A stretch of 64,000 nucleotides of DNA from Thermoleophilaceae bacterium (GTDB taxonomy: Bacteria; Actinomycetota; Thermoleophilia; Solirubrobacterales; Thermoleophilaceae). Positions 16,969-26,133 of the stretch are shown here, one piece after another. The number at the start of each line of letters is the position of its first letter. Positions within the stretch are counted from its first letter, which is position 1. A program made the translations under genes and the position numbers. A model generated the notes under the pieces. That model was not told where the DNA came from. It saw nothing but the letters and a program-made list of their open reading frames with translations, and ran no database searches. The stretch lies in NCBI GenBank assembly GCA_040901445.1, contig JBBDYQ010000015.1, positions 62,001 to 126,000 on the forward strand. Reading direction: 5' to 3'.

Positions 16969-18876
16969 GTGCGCCGCGCACTGATCGTCACGCCGGGCTA
17001 CCTGCCCCGGCTGGGGGGGATGGAGCGCCAGTGCGCGCTGCTGGCGGGCGAGCTCACCCGCATGGGCTTCGCCGTGACCGTGCTCACGGAGCGGACCTAC
17101 CCCGACCTGCCGCTGAAGGAGCGCCTGGACGGCGTGGACGTCGTGCGGCTCCGCGCCGGCGAGCGGCGCGGACCGCTCACCTACGCACTGGTGGGCCTCC
17201 AGATGGCCGCGTTCCTGCTGGCCAACCGGAGGAGGTTCCAGTTCGCGGTCGTGCGCACGCTCACGTTCCCGGCTCTGGTCACCGGCCTGCTCAAGTCCCT
17301 GCACCTGCTCCCGTACCGCACGCTCGTCACCGCCGAGACGGGCGGCGTGGCGGACGACGTGATCGCGCTGCGCGGGTATCGCGGCTTCCGCGCGATGCGC
17401 AGGATCCTCTCCAGCCACGACGGCCTCAACAGCATCTGCCAGGCCAACGTCGAGCACTACCGCGAGCTGGGCTTCGACGAGTCCCGCCTCACCCGGATCC
17501 CCAACGGGGTGGACCTGCGGCCCTTCGAGTCCAGCTCGTATCCCGAGCGCATCTCGCGCCTCGCCTTCCTCGGGCGGATCACGCGCGAGAAGGGGGTCTG
17601 GGAGCTGCTCGACGCGTTCGGGGCGATCCATGAGCAGCAGCCGGAGTGCACGCTCGCGATCGCCGGGAGCGGCGACGCCGAGGACGACCTCGCTGAGGCC
17701 GTGGCCGAGCGCGGCCTGGAGGGCGCCGTGGAGCTCGTGGGACGCATCCCCTACGAGGGCCTGGCCGAGTTCTTCGACCGCAGCGACTGCCTCGTCCTCC
17801 CCTCCTACAGCGAGGGGCTGCCCATGGCGGTGCTCGAGGCGATGGCCCACAAGCGGGCCGTGGTGGCCACGGACGTCGGCGACCTGAAGCAGCTCTTCGG
17901 CGACTCCATCTTCATCTGCCGGACACAGGACGTTGACGACCTGCGCCGCGCGATGGAGGCCGCGCTGGACCCCGCCAACCTCGCGCGAGTGGACTACAGC
18001 GGTGTGGCACCCGAGCTGGCGGTGGAGCGGGTGGCGGGCGAGATGGCGGCCCGGCTGGAGCGCAGGCCCGGCTGGCAGCGGCTGTGGCGCCACAGCTACC
18101 GCCTGGGCCTGCGCTGGCTGGCCCGGGGAGCGCGCAACGGCTGGAAGGGCCGGCGTGTGGGCCTGCAGCGCCTGCTCGTGCCGCTCGACCCGTGGCGCTA
18201 CTGGGAGCTGGGCAGGGTGGCCGAGCGCCACTTCCACGGCGCCTGCCTGGACGTCTCCAGCCCCAAGCTGCTGATGAGCCTGCTGCAACACGAGAGAAGG
18301 GGCGACTGGACTGGCATCGACCTGTTCGCCGAGGAGATCGACAACTGGCGGCACGTGGACCCCGCCCTGCGCCTCGGCGTGGAGGACGCCCTGGCGCTGC
18401 CGTACGCCTCGGAGAGCTTCGACAACTGCGTGTGCATCTCGGTGATCGAGCACATCCCCGGGGACGGTGACGCCCGGGCGATGGAGGAGATGTGGCGGGT
18501 GCTCAAGCCCGGCGGCGTGCTGCACCTGACCACGAACGTGGCGCTGGAGCCGCGCGACGTGTTCAAGGACAGGCCGCTGTACGGGGACGCGGGCGAGACG
18601 GGCACCGAGAAGGTCTTCTTCGAGCGCCAGTACAGCGCCCGGACTCTGGAGGAGCGCCTGCTCGGCCTCCCGTGGGAGACCGAGGTGCGGGAGTTCGCCC
18701 GCCAGCGCGACGAGGGCATCGAGAAGCGCTTCTACGCCCGTGCCCCGTGGTCCTACCTGTACGGCGGGCTGCTGCGCCTGCGCTGCCCCGACAACTTCGA
18801 GACGGCGCCTTCGCCCGACGTGCTCGGCGCGAGCGGGCACGGCGCCGTCTACCTCGAACTGCGCAAGCCGCGCTAG
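16969..18876 (+). CDS. Fusion of GT4 glycosyltransferase and SAM methyltransferase
   Basis: 635 residues from the GTG at 16969. Residues 1-about 365 are a GT-B glycosyltransferase: YLPRLGGMERQ near the N-terminus, LGRITREKGVWELLDA in the middle, and SEGLPMAVLEAMAHKRAVV carrying the EX7E motif. After a basic linker (about 370-415, WLARGARNGWKGRR) comes a methyltransferase domain (about 420-635) with LPYASESFDNCVCISVIEHI and EEMWRVLKPGGVLHLT. The SAM glycine loop is degenerate (ACLDVSSPKLL). The fusion suggests a sugar that is transferred and then methylated, or chain capping as in WbdD-like systems. Frame is continuous, so the fusion is real in this sequence. Confidence 0.85.
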   Translation: MRRALIVTPGYLPRLGGMERQCALLAGELTRMGFAVTVLTERTYPDLPLKERLDGVDVVRLRAGERRGPLTYALVGLQMAAFLLANRRRFQFAVVRTLTFPALVTGLLKSLHLLPYRTLVTAETGGVADDVIALRGYRGFRAMRRILSSHDGLNSICQANVEHYRELGFDESRLTRIPNGVDLRPFESSSYPERISRLAFLGRITREKGVWELLDAFGAIHEQQPECTLAIAGSGDAEDDLAEAVAERGLEGAVELVGRIPYEGLAEFFDRSDCLVLPSYSEGLPMAVLEAMAHKRAVVATDVGDLKQLFGDSIFICRTQDVDDLRRAMEAALDPANLARVDYSGVAPELAVERVAGEMAARLERRPGWQRLWRHSYRLGLRWLARGARNGWKGRRVGLQRLLVPLDPWRYWELGRVAERHFHGACLDVSSPKLLMSLLQHERRGDWTGIDLFAEEIDNWRHVDPALRLGVEDALALPYASESFDNCVCISVIEHIPGDGDARAMEEMWRVLKPGGVLHLTTNVALEPRDVFKDRPLYGDAGETGTEKVFFERQYSARTLEERLLGLPWETEVREFARQRDEGIEKRFYARAPWSYLYGGLLRLRCPDNFETAPSPDVLGASGHGAVYLELRKPR

Positions 18877-18879
18877 CCT
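18874..18879 (+). promoter_or_regulatory. Candidate -10 element TAGCCT
   Basis: TAGCCT overlaps the TAG stop of the fusion gene and lies 10 bases before the ATG at 18890, suggesting an internal leaderless promoter. Confidence 0.42.
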
Positions 18880-18889
18880 GCCGCGCTGC

Positions 18890-19966
18890 ATGTCGACCAC
18901 CGAACGGTCACCCCTGCGCGTCGCCGTCTGCGGCTCCGGAATGCGGAGCCGTTCGGTGTGGCAGCGCCACCTCGCAGAGCTCGACGGCTTCGAGCTCGTG
19001 GGCGTGCAGGACCCCAGCGACGAGAGCCTCTCCAGGGCCGTGGAGGGCGGCACCGTAGATGCGGAGCGCAGCTACCGCGACCTCGGGCAGATGCTCGAGG
19101 CCACGCGACCGGACGCGCTGCTGGCCTGCCCCATCATCGAGGCCCACGTGCAGGCCGCGGAGGCGGGGCTCGAGGCCGGCTGCCACGTGCTCGTGGAGAA
19201 GCCCCTGGCCACAAGCACCGCAGATGCCGCCCGGCTCGCAGCGCAGGCCGAGTCCGCGGGACTGCAGCTCGGGGTGGTGCAGAACTGGCGCACCAAGAGC
19301 GTGGGCACGGCGCTGCACCGCGCCGTGGCCGAGGGCGCCGTGGGCGAGGTCTCGCACGTCTTCTTCCGCTACCTCCGCGACCGCGAGCTGCCGCACCTCC
19401 CGGACTACCTGTTCGAGGAGGACGACCCCATCCTCTACGCGATGTCGATCCACCACTTCGACCTCTTCCGCCACGCGCTCGGCCGGGAGTTCGTCCGTGT
19501 GAGCGGCCACGCCACCACGCCGTCCTGGAGTCGCTACCGGCACGCGTCGGTGCTCCAGCTCTGGATGGAGATGGAGGGCGGGGCCGCCGTGAGCTACGTC
19601 GCGACGTTCTCCTCGCGCAACGCGCACCTGCCGCTCGAGAGCCTCCAGGTGGAGGGTGAGCTCGGCACGCTCCACAACGAGAGCGACTACAGCGAGCCGC
19701 CGCTGCTGCTGTCGCGCCGCGGCGACGACGCGCCGGTGGACCTGACGGCCGACGCGACGGTCCGCGACCAGAAGGGCCAGTACGAGCTTGGCGACGTCGC
19801 CATACTTCAGAACTTCCGCGCCGCAGTCCTGGAGGGCGAGCCCCTCGTGGCGCCGGCGCGCGACAACCTCGGAACCCTTGCGGTCATCGACGCGGCACGA
19901 GAGTGCCTGCGCACGGGCGAGCCCGCCGCCGTCGACCGCCCCGACGCCATCATCAAGAGGAGCTGA
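18890..19966 (+). CDS. Gfo/Idh/MocA family sugar oxidoreductase
   Basis: 358 residues, ATG at 18890. The N-terminal Rossmann part begins LRVAVCGSGMRS, and HVLVEKPLATS is the conserved EKP signature. YAMSIHHFDLFRHALG supplies the active-site histidine region of the C-terminal alpha/beta domain. Such enzymes oxidise or reduce nucleotide-sugar hydroxyls in amino- and keto-sugar pathways. The next gene is a methyltransferase, so the two may make a C- or O-methylated sugar. A second member of the family is at 37200. Confidence 0.85.
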   Translation: MSTTERSPLRVAVCGSGMRSRSVWQRHLAELDGFELVGVQDPSDESLSRAVEGGTVDAERSYRDLGQMLEATRPDALLACPIIEAHVQAAEAGLEAGCHVLVEKPLATSTADAARLAAQAESAGLQLGVVQNWRTKSVGTALHRAVAEGAVGEVSHVFFRYLRDRELPHLPDYLFEEDDPILYAMSIHHFDLFRHALGREFVRVSGHATTPSWSRYRHASVLQLWMEMEGGAAVSYVATFSSRNAHLPLESLQVEGELGTLHNESDYSEPPLLLSRRGDDAPVDLTADATVRDQKGQYELGDVAILQNFRAAVLEGEPLVAPARDNLGTLAVIDAARECLRTGEPAAVDRPDAIIKRS

Positions 19967-19974
19967 CACCGACC

Positions 19975-20895
19975 ATGCCCAACTGGACCGAGACCGCCCC
20001 CGCCCTCGAGGTCGCCTGCCCGCTGGGCTGCGGCGACGGCGAGCGCCGCCAGATAGTGGACACCGTCTGGGAGGCGCCCGAGGCCGCCGTCTACCAATGC
20101 ACGAACTGCGAGGTGGTGTTCCTCCACCCGATCATGAGCGAGGAGGAGGAGCGTGGCTTCTACGAGGAGATCTTCGCCGGCTACATGAAGGAGCGCGGCT
20201 CGCCGGGCGAGACCAAGCCGGAGGAGCACTTCGAGTCGTTCCAGGGTGAGGCGCGACGCCGGCTTGCCAACCTCGAGCCGCATCTGCGCCCGGACATGGA
20301 CGTGCTCGAGGTCGGCTCGTCCACCGGCTTCCTGCTCGACGCGGTCCGGCCGCACGTGGCCTCCGTCCAGGGCGTCGAGCCCGGCGAGCTCTACCGCGAC
20401 TACGCCAACGGCCGCGACATCCCCACCGTGGCCGACCTCGCGGAGGTGGAGGACCGCCAGTTCGACCTCGTGCTCGCCTACTACGTGGTGGAGCACCTGC
20501 GCGACCCCGTGGGCGATCTCGGCCGCTGGCTGGCCATGCTGCGCCCGGGCGGCAAGCTCGCGGTGGAGGTGCCCAACGTGGACGACGCGCTGGTGCGCTA
20601 CTACCAGGTGGACGCCTTCGACCGCTTCTACTGGCAGAAGGCGCACTACTTCAACTACTCCTGGCGCACGATGGAGCTGGTCATGCGCCGGGCGGGCTTC
20701 GCCGAGGTGGAGACCATCCCCGAGCAGCGCTACGACATCTCCAACCACGTGCACTGGATGCTCACCGGCAAGCCCGGCGGCAAGGGCAAGTACGTGGACG
20801 TGTTCGACGACCGGCTCAACGCCGAGTACGCCCGCTGCCTGCGAGACCACTGGTACTGCGACACGGTGTTCGCCGTTGCCACCAAGTCAGGCTGA
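19975..20895 (+). CDS. Class I SAM methyltransferase with N-terminal zinc-ribbon-like motif
   Basis: 306 residues, ATG at 19975 with GAGGAG at 19957-19962. Residues 14-46 contain CPLGC and CTNCEVVF, a likely metal-binding site of the kind seen in sugar methyltransferases of glycan clusters. The SAM motif is VLEVGSSTGFLLD, followed by YYVVEHLRDPVGDL and MLRPGGKLAVEVPN. Cytoplasmic, probably acting on a nucleotide sugar or sugar intermediate with the oxidoreductase just upstream (8-base gap). C- versus O-methylation cannot be decided. Confidence 0.83.
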   Translation: MPNWTETAPALEVACPLGCGDGERRQIVDTVWEAPEAAVYQCTNCEVVFLHPIMSEEEERGFYEEIFAGYMKERGSPGETKPEEHFESFQGEARRRLANLEPHLRPDMDVLEVGSSTGFLLDAVRPHVASVQGVEPGELYRDYANGRDIPTVADLAEVEDRQFDLVLAYYVVEHLRDPVGDLGRWLAMLRPGGKLAVEVPNVDDALVRYYQVDAFDRFYWQKAHYFNYSWRTMELVMRRAGFAEVETIPEQRYDISNHVHWMLTGKPGGKGKYVDVFDDRLNAEYARCLRDHWYCDTVFAVATKSG

Positions 20896-20908
20896 CGCCG
20901 GGGCGACC

Positions 20909-22087
20909 GTGGCACATCACGGTCTCGACTACGACGACGTCGTCCTCGGAGCCAGCCCGCTCACACTCCTCGAGGCCGCGACGCTGGCCTCCGAGGGCCG
21001 GCGGGTGCTGGTCGCAGACCCACACGACCGGATCGGGGGGGCGTGGTCGGCCATCTCACTGCCTGGCATTCAGGCCATCGAGCGGAGCTGCCATGTGGTC
21101 CTTCCGAATCCCTGCGCCTACGAACTCCTCGCCAGTCTCGGGGTGTCCATGGAGCCGCTCGACCCCGAGGCATGCTGGGTGCTCTCAAGAGGAGTGTTCG
21201 GTCGCCGCCTTGTGCCCTACGAGCATCCTTGGCCGCGCTACACGCTCAGGCGAGCATGGACCAGCCAGCTGTCGCCCCACCTCGCACCGTATCTGGCCTG
21301 GCTCCGGGGGTCTCTCAGTCCGCGCTCGCGCTTCGCCGCATCACATCCGTTGCGGTACCCGGCCGGCGGCTCGCAGGAGATCGTGGACACCGTCGCGCAG
21401 ATCGCCCGTGCAGCGGGCGTCGAGATCCGTGAGCGGGCGCCGGCCAGCGAGGTGAACCTGGGAGCAGGCTCCCGCGGACCCGTCACGTTGGAGTTGGGTG
21501 GTCGGCCGGTGACCTCACACAGGCTTCTGATCACAAGCACCACCCCGCTGGCCGCGCTACGGGCCGGCGACGAGCCGGTGGAGGTTCCGCGCGAAGGCCG
21601 GCGCTTTGTGCAACTGCACCTGGTGTTCGGTGCGGTTGGCCAACGGCGGCTCTCATTCCTGCACTTCACAGGCTCTCCTCTCATCAAGCTCGTGACAGAC
21701 CTCACCGACACATCTGCGTTCGCCGGGTCTCCTGAGAGGCGCGTCCTCGCGGTATGGGCGCACGATCACGTGGAGACTTCCGACTCGTCACTCGACGACA
21801 TCCTCGACGAACTCCGCGCGCTGGGAATGGTCGCCCCGGACGAGCGACCGGTGGCCCATCACTGGTCCGAGTACCCGATCCCCTACAGGTCGCCGGAGAC
21901 CCTCGAGGCGCTGGAGCGTGGCCACGGCCCCGCGCTTCGCACCCTCGAGACGCGCGACTTCGGCCACTCTCTCGCCGCGAACGCCCCGCGCTGGAGTCGC
22001 GCCCTGACGCGGTTCGTGGCCGCCGGGCTCAACCGGGAACCCCGCGAGACCCACCACCGTGTCCGCGGAAGGAGAGGAGCTGCCTGA
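20909..22087 (+). CDS. FAD-dependent oxidoreductase/UGM-like flavoprotein
   Basis: 392 residues from the GTG at 20909. The N-terminal dinucleotide-binding unit is VVLGASPLTLLEAATLASEG with a degenerate glycine motif, followed by RIGGAWSAI, which is typical of amine oxidase, protoporphyrinogen oxidase and UDP-galactopyranose mutase folds. A C-terminal region, FGHSLAANAPR, lies where such enzymes have a second FAD-contact segment. In this context nucleotide-sugar oxidation or ring mutation is plausible. Base composition looks lower in GC than its left neighbours. The last 59 bases overlap the converging flippase gene. Confidence 0.65.
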   Translation: MAHHGLDYDDVVLGASPLTLLEAATLASEGRRVLVADPHDRIGGAWSAISLPGIQAIERSCHVVLPNPCAYELLASLGVSMEPLDPEACWVLSRGVFGRRLVPYEHPWPRYTLRRAWTSQLSPHLAPYLAWLRGSLSPRSRFAASHPLRYPAGGSQEIVDTVAQIARAAGVEIRERAPASEVNLGAGSRGPVTLELGGRPVTSHRLLITSTTPLAALRAGDEPVEVPREGRRFVQLHLVFGAVGQRRLSFLHFTGSPLIKLVTDLTDTSAFAGSPERRVLAVWAHDHVETSDSSLDDILDELRALGMVAPDERPVAHHWSEYPIPYRSPETLEALERGHGPALRTLETRDFGHSLAANAPRWSRALTRFVAAGLNREPRETHHRVRGRRGAA

Positions 22088-23600
22088 AGAAGGCTCGCTC
22101 AGGCTGAGAGAGGAAGAGGCGGTAGTACGTGGCCCAGTAGGCCAGAGGCGCCGCGATGCAAACCGCCACAACCCACGCGGGCGAGTCGAGGGGTCCCACA
22201 GCCTGGATCCCGACCAGCACGGCGGCGAGGCCGCCGGCGAGTGAGTATCCGGGCAGCCATGCGGAACGAGCGAGGTCGCCGACTGTGATCGGGAACGCCT
22301 CGACCACGTAGTAGAGGAACAGGGGAAGCGCCAGCGTGTACGCGACCGTCGTCCCCAGCACCACCCCCTCGAGGCCCCACAGAGGAGTAAAAAGGAGAGA
22401 CAGGACGAGGTTTAGGGCAGCCACGACCCACGCGTAGATGAGGCGCTGTCGCATACGTCCTGCTGCCCACAACATGGAGCCGGCCACGCCGGTGTTCGCG
22501 CCCAGGATCCAGGAGGCCACGAAGATCGCCATCGCTGTTGCCGCTCCGGTGTAGCGCTCCCCCAGCCAAAGCTCGAGGATGTCCGCCGAGAACACGATGA
22601 ACGTGACGATGATGGGTACCGTGGCGGCGACCACGTAACGGGTGCCCCGCAGCAGAAGCTCCCGGATCCGCGCCCGATCGTCTTCGGCGACGTAGCGGGA
22701 CGACGCCGGCAGCACCGTCACGACAAGCGTGCCCTGGAGGACGCGGATGAGCTGCTGCGGGCGTACAGCCGCCTCATAGAGGCCCACCGCGCTGGCTCCG
22801 CGGAACGCCGCCAGGATGGCCCGGTCGAGCGAGTAGATGACTATGTCGGTGACTGCGGTGAGGAGCACCGACAGCGAGAAGCCACCGAAGTGACGCGTGT
22901 AGGCCACGCTGGCCGTGGCCGGGCGAAGGCGGAAGGGCTCGCGCAGGCGGAGGAACTGCACGGCTCCGGCGAGGCCGCTGCAGACGGGAATCGATCCGCC
23001 CGCGGCGACCACGACCCACAGGGGGGCGCCCACGGCGAGCACCAGCACGGACATGACCGCCGCGAACGTCACATAACCGCCGATCTCCACCACTGCCGCG
23101 AGTCCGAACCGCTGGGTGCCGTGGAAGACGTTCTGGAAGATCGTGAGCGGCCAGCCCACGAGGGTGACCAAGGCGAGCCCAACCAGTCCGAGCCTCGCCT
23201 CGGACTCCAAGGCGGCGGGGATGTCGAATACGCCGAGAACGGCGTTCCCCACGCCTGCTATGAGCAATCCTGCGAGGCCGCCGAGCACAACGTAGGCCGC
23301 AACGGTGGTGGTGAAGGCGCGGTCACGCTCCTCCTGGGTGGTGGCGTGCGCGATCTCGCGGACGGCGGCCGCCTGGACGCTGCCCTGCACGAACAGCACG
23401 TAGCTGGCGAACGACAGCGTCAGGCCGTAGACGCCGAACTCGGCGAGTGAGTACGTGCGCCCGATGACCGTGGCCACGCCCAGCAGCGCCACGATCGACA
23501 CCACGCGGGCCGCCTGCATCGCGAGCGTCCCGCGGGCCAGCCGGTGCTCTTCGCCGCCCGGGCCGCCTGGTGGAACCGTGGTGCTCTCCTCGGCGCTCAC
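22029..23600 (-). CDS. wzx: Polysaccharide flippase of the MOP superfamily (Wzx-like)
   Basis: 523 residues from the GTG at 23600 (GTGA overlap). About twelve to fourteen hydrophobic segments span the protein with the family's early pattern of LARGTLAMQAARVVSIVALLG and YSLAEFGVYGLTLSFASYVL. It would flip undecaprenyl-diphosphate-linked repeat units across the membrane. It is the last gene of a ten-gene minus-strand operon, so it likely moves the glycan made by that operon. No clear Wzy polymerase is nearby. The 3' end overlaps the FAD gene by 59 bases. Confidence 0.87.
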   Translation of the reverse strand: MSAEESTTVPPGGPGGEEHRLARGTLAMQAARVVSIVALLGVATVIGRTYSLAEFGVYGLTLSFASYVLFVQGSVQAAAVREIAHATTQEERDRAFTTTVAAYVVLGGLAGLLIAGVGNAVLGVFDIPAALESEARLGLVGLALVTLVGWPLTIFQNVFHGTQRFGLAAVVEIGGYVTFAAVMSVLVLAVGAPLWVVVAAGGSIPVCSGLAGAVQFLRLREPFRLRPATASVAYTRHFGGFSLSVLLTAVTDIVIYSLDRAILAAFRGASAVGLYEAAVRPQQLIRVLQGTLVVTVLPASSRYVAEDDRARIRELLLRGTRYVVAATVPIIVTFIVFSADILELWLGERYTGAATAMAIFVASWILGANTGVAGSMLWAAGRMRQRLIYAWVVAALNLVLSLLFTPLWGLEGVVLGTTVAYTLALPLFLYYVVEAFPITVGDLARSAWLPGYSLAGGLAAVLVGIQAVGPLDSPAWVVAVCIAAPLAYWATYYRLFLSQPERAFFRQLLSFRGHGGGSRGVPG

Positions 23601-25459
23601 GGCTCGAGGAACGGCGCCGCGCAGCTTGCCTCCACCGGAGCGAGCGCCTCCGCCAGCGCGGCGCGCGCGCGCTCGCGCCAGCGGCGGCGATCCTCCTCGC
23701 CGAGCGCGGCCACCTGCTCTGCCGCGGCCTGCAGCTCCTCGACCGTACGGGCGCGTTGGCCGAGCTCGGGGAAGGGCTCGAGCTGGTCGAGGTCGAGGAA
23801 ACTCTCGGCCTTCACGAACACCGGCGCCACGCCGTGCGCCAGCGCTTCGTAGCAGACGACGCTGTAGGCGTAGAGCAGCACGTCGGCGGATCGGAGCAGC
23901 TCGGAGATGGGCTCCTCGCGGAAGTCTGCCGCCCGCCCCGGCGCACTCAGCCGCGACATCACCGCATGGCGGTTCACCGCCGGGTGCAGCTTGACGGTCA
24001 CCTGGAAGCCCTCGGAGCCGAAGGCGGCCACCGCCTTCTCAACCAGCTCGACGGTCTGCCCTGCATCGATGCTTCCCGCCGCCAGGATCCGTAGCGGCTC
24101 GCCGGGAGGCGCCGCATCCGGCTCGCCGGGATCCGCCCAGACGTACTCGTGGCGGAGCCCGCAGCCCACGCGGATGCGCTCCTCGGGAAAGCCCTCCCCC
24201 GCGAGGATGCGCGCGAACGCGGGTCCATTGGTCACCACGACGTCGGGCAGTGGCCGGATGCCCAGCTCGCTCTCGGCCGGATATAGCGAGAGCGCGAGGC
24301 GCGAGAAGTTCACGTTGTCGTAGCCGATCACCCGCGTGCCCGGCATGTACTCGTGCACCGCAGCCGTGACGGCCTGCTCCCAGGCGTGGCCCTCGAACGG
24401 CAGCACCACGCTCCCCGGCCGCACGCCGCCCGCGGCCAGGTTGCGGATGAGGGCCGCCTGGGCCAGCGCCCAGGCTTGCGCCCGGCGGAAGCGATCCACG
24501 TGCTCGCGGGCCAGGCCGGCCACGGGCACCCCGCCGATCTCCGCGCCTGCGGGGATCTGCGGCTGGAAGGAGCGCGCCACCGCTGCCGCGTCGCGCCAGT
24601 CGGCGTTGCCGATCCAGGTCTCGGGCAGGAACACCCGGACGCCGCCGGAGAGCAGGCTCGAGAGCGTCTCGTGCACGGGTGCGCCGGGCAGCAGCCGCGG
24701 CAGGTAGGCGACGCGCCGTCCGTGGCTCTCGAGCAGGTCCCCCAATGAGCCGAGATGAGGGTCGCGGTAGCGGCCGTCGGGGCCCACGCTGCGCCCATCG
24801 GCCCAGGTCACCAACAGCACGGCGTCGTTGCCCGCGAAGCCGCCATCGCGCCGGTCGCCCAGCGCTTGCGCCACTCGCCGGCGGTAGGCGGGGGCGTCGC
24901 GCAGCGCGGCCGCGGCTGGGCCGCGCCCGGCGCGCCGGGCGAGCGCCAGCGGCAGCCCGGCGGCCACGCGGTCCACGAGCGGCCGCAGCCGCTCCCGGTG
25001 CGAGCCGGCCGCATCGCCGGAGAGCGCACCCGCGGAGCCGCGCTGGACCGTCACGCTACGCCCAGCGGTCCCGGCCTCCTCCACCACCGCACGAGCGAGC
25101 GCCGGCGTGGAGCACACCAGCAGCGCGTCGTCGAGGCCCTCGGCCAGCAGCTCCCGGGCGCAGGCCAGCGCGCAGATGCGGCTGTAGAGCATGGTGAAGG
25201 GGTTCTTGGCGGCCAGCTCGGAGGCCCACCACTCCAGGGAGGAGTTGGCCTGGGAGAGCTCGCCGACCCAGTCGATATAGGGGCGCCGCAGCTCCTGCGA
25301 GATGCGCTCGATCCGCTCCCCGATCCGCACCGGCTCTGCATCGGCGAGCGGCCCCCGCTCCGCCTCGATCCGCCAGGCGGTGTCTTCGCCCAGGTACGCC
25401 CAGCGGCGCATCCCGCCGGCGTTGCGGACGTGGGACTGCAGCGCGACTCGTACACTCAC
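23597..25459 (-). CDS. Surface-carbohydrate biosynthesis protein, GT-B-like (unassigned)
   Basis: 620 residues from the GTG at 25459, overlapping the HAD gene stop. A first half with YSRICALACARELL and LLVTWADGRSVG is followed by a second half that looks GT-B-like: LRILAAGSIDAGQTVELVEK, FQVTVKLHPAVNRHA and YAYSVVCYEALAHGVAPV, the last resembling the donor-site end of capsule transferases. The architecture recalls surface carbohydrate biosynthesis proteins described in Leptospira glycan loci (TIGR04326-type); this assignment is from memory of motifs. Probably a cytoplasmic transferase of the unusual CMP-activated residue made by the operon. Confidence 0.6.
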   Translation of the reverse strand: MSVRVALQSHVRNAGGMRRWAYLGEDTAWRIEAERGPLADAEPVRIGERIERISQELRRPYIDWVGELSQANSSLEWWASELAAKNPFTMLYSRICALACARELLAEGLDDALLVCSTPALARAVVEEAGTAGRSVTVQRGSAGALSGDAAGSHRERLRPLVDRVAAGLPLALARRAGRGPAAAALRDAPAYRRRVAQALGDRRDGGFAGNDAVLLVTWADGRSVGPDGRYRDPHLGSLGDLLESHGRRVAYLPRLLPGAPVHETLSSLLSGGVRVFLPETWIGNADWRDAAAVARSFQPQIPAGAEIGGVPVAGLAREHVDRFRRAQAWALAQAALIRNLAAGGVRPGSVVLPFEGHAWEQAVTAAVHEYMPGTRVIGYDNVNFSRLALSLYPAESELGIRPLPDVVVTNGPAFARILAGEGFPEERIRVGCGLRHEYVWADPGEPDAAPPGEPLRILAAGSIDAGQTVELVEKAVAAFGSEGFQVTVKLHPAVNRHAVMSRLSAPGRAADFREEPISELLRSADVLLYAYSVVCYEALAHGVAPVFVKAESFLDLDQLEPFPELGQRARTVEELQAAAEQVAALGEEDRRRWRERARAALAEALAPVEASCAAPFLEP

Positions 25460-26133
25460 GCGGCGGAGCGCGAATGCAGCTCCGCGCAGATGCGCGGCCA
25501 CTCCAGCGCGAGCTCGCGCAGGTCGGCCACGACCGGTACGTCCTCGGACGCGAAGGGGTCCGGGTCACCCGGCGCTACCCGGCCCACGAACGGCACGCCG
25601 GCGCCGCGGGCTCCCTCCAGGTCGGTCATCGCGTCGCCCACGAACACCGCCTCGGACGGCTCGGCCGAGCGCTCCTCCAGGATCCGCAGGGAGATGTCGG
25701 CCTTGAGCGCCGGGGTGCCATACACGCCGCGGAAGTAGCGGGCGAGGTCGCGGTCGCGCACGATCCCGCGCAGCTCCTCCTCGGGGGTGCCGGACGCCAC
25801 ATACAGGGCGTGCGACTCGTGACGAGCCTTCAGGAACTCGCGCGCCCCCGGCACGAACGGGCAGCGCAGGATCTCCTCGAGCGCGATCCCGGAGAACTCG
25901 GTGCCCAGCCGCTCCATCTCCGCCTCGTCCAACGGCAGGTCGAGGATGTCGCGGTAGATCAGCCGGAACTTCTCGAACCGGGAGACGCCGGCCAGCTCGA
26001 GGTGGAGGTCCACGATGGCCTGCACGTGCTCGGCGTGCGACTCGAACAGCCGCGCGAACGCGCGGGTCTTGATGTCGGCGGACTCGAGGATCACGCCGTC
26101 GAAGTCGAAGATCACGATGCCCGGCCCGCTCAC
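25456..26133 (-). CDS. HAD-superfamily phosphatase
   Basis: 225 residues from the GTG at 26133 (GTGA). DFDGV carries the nucleophile D10 and acid/base D12; YVASGTPEEEL gives the motif II threonine/serine region; the lysine lies in GTPALKADI; VFVGDAMTDLEGARGAGV is motif IV. The alpha-helical cap (about 17-85) makes it subfamily I. In this operon it would remove a phosphate from a small metabolite, comparable to SerB or KdsC roles. Substrate unknown. Confidence 0.85.
   Translation of the reverse strand: MSGPGIVIFDFDGVILESADIKTRAFARLFESHAEHVQAIVDLHLELAGVSRFEKFRLIYRDILDLPLDEAEMERLGTEFSGIALEEILRCPFVPGAREFLKARHESHALYVASGTPEEELRGIVRDRDLARYFRGVYGTPALKADISLRILEERSAEPSEAVFVGDAMTDLEGARGAGVPFVGRVAPGDPDPFASEDVPVVADLRELALEWPRICAELHSRSAA

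Noticed and set aside
15104-16981. 625-residue minus-strand open frame
   Set aside because: Opposite the epimerase and GT2 genes, which have intact active-site motifs; shadow frame.
16963-19053. 696-residue minus-strand open frame
   Set aside because: Opposite the GT4-methyltransferase fusion; no recognisable motif.
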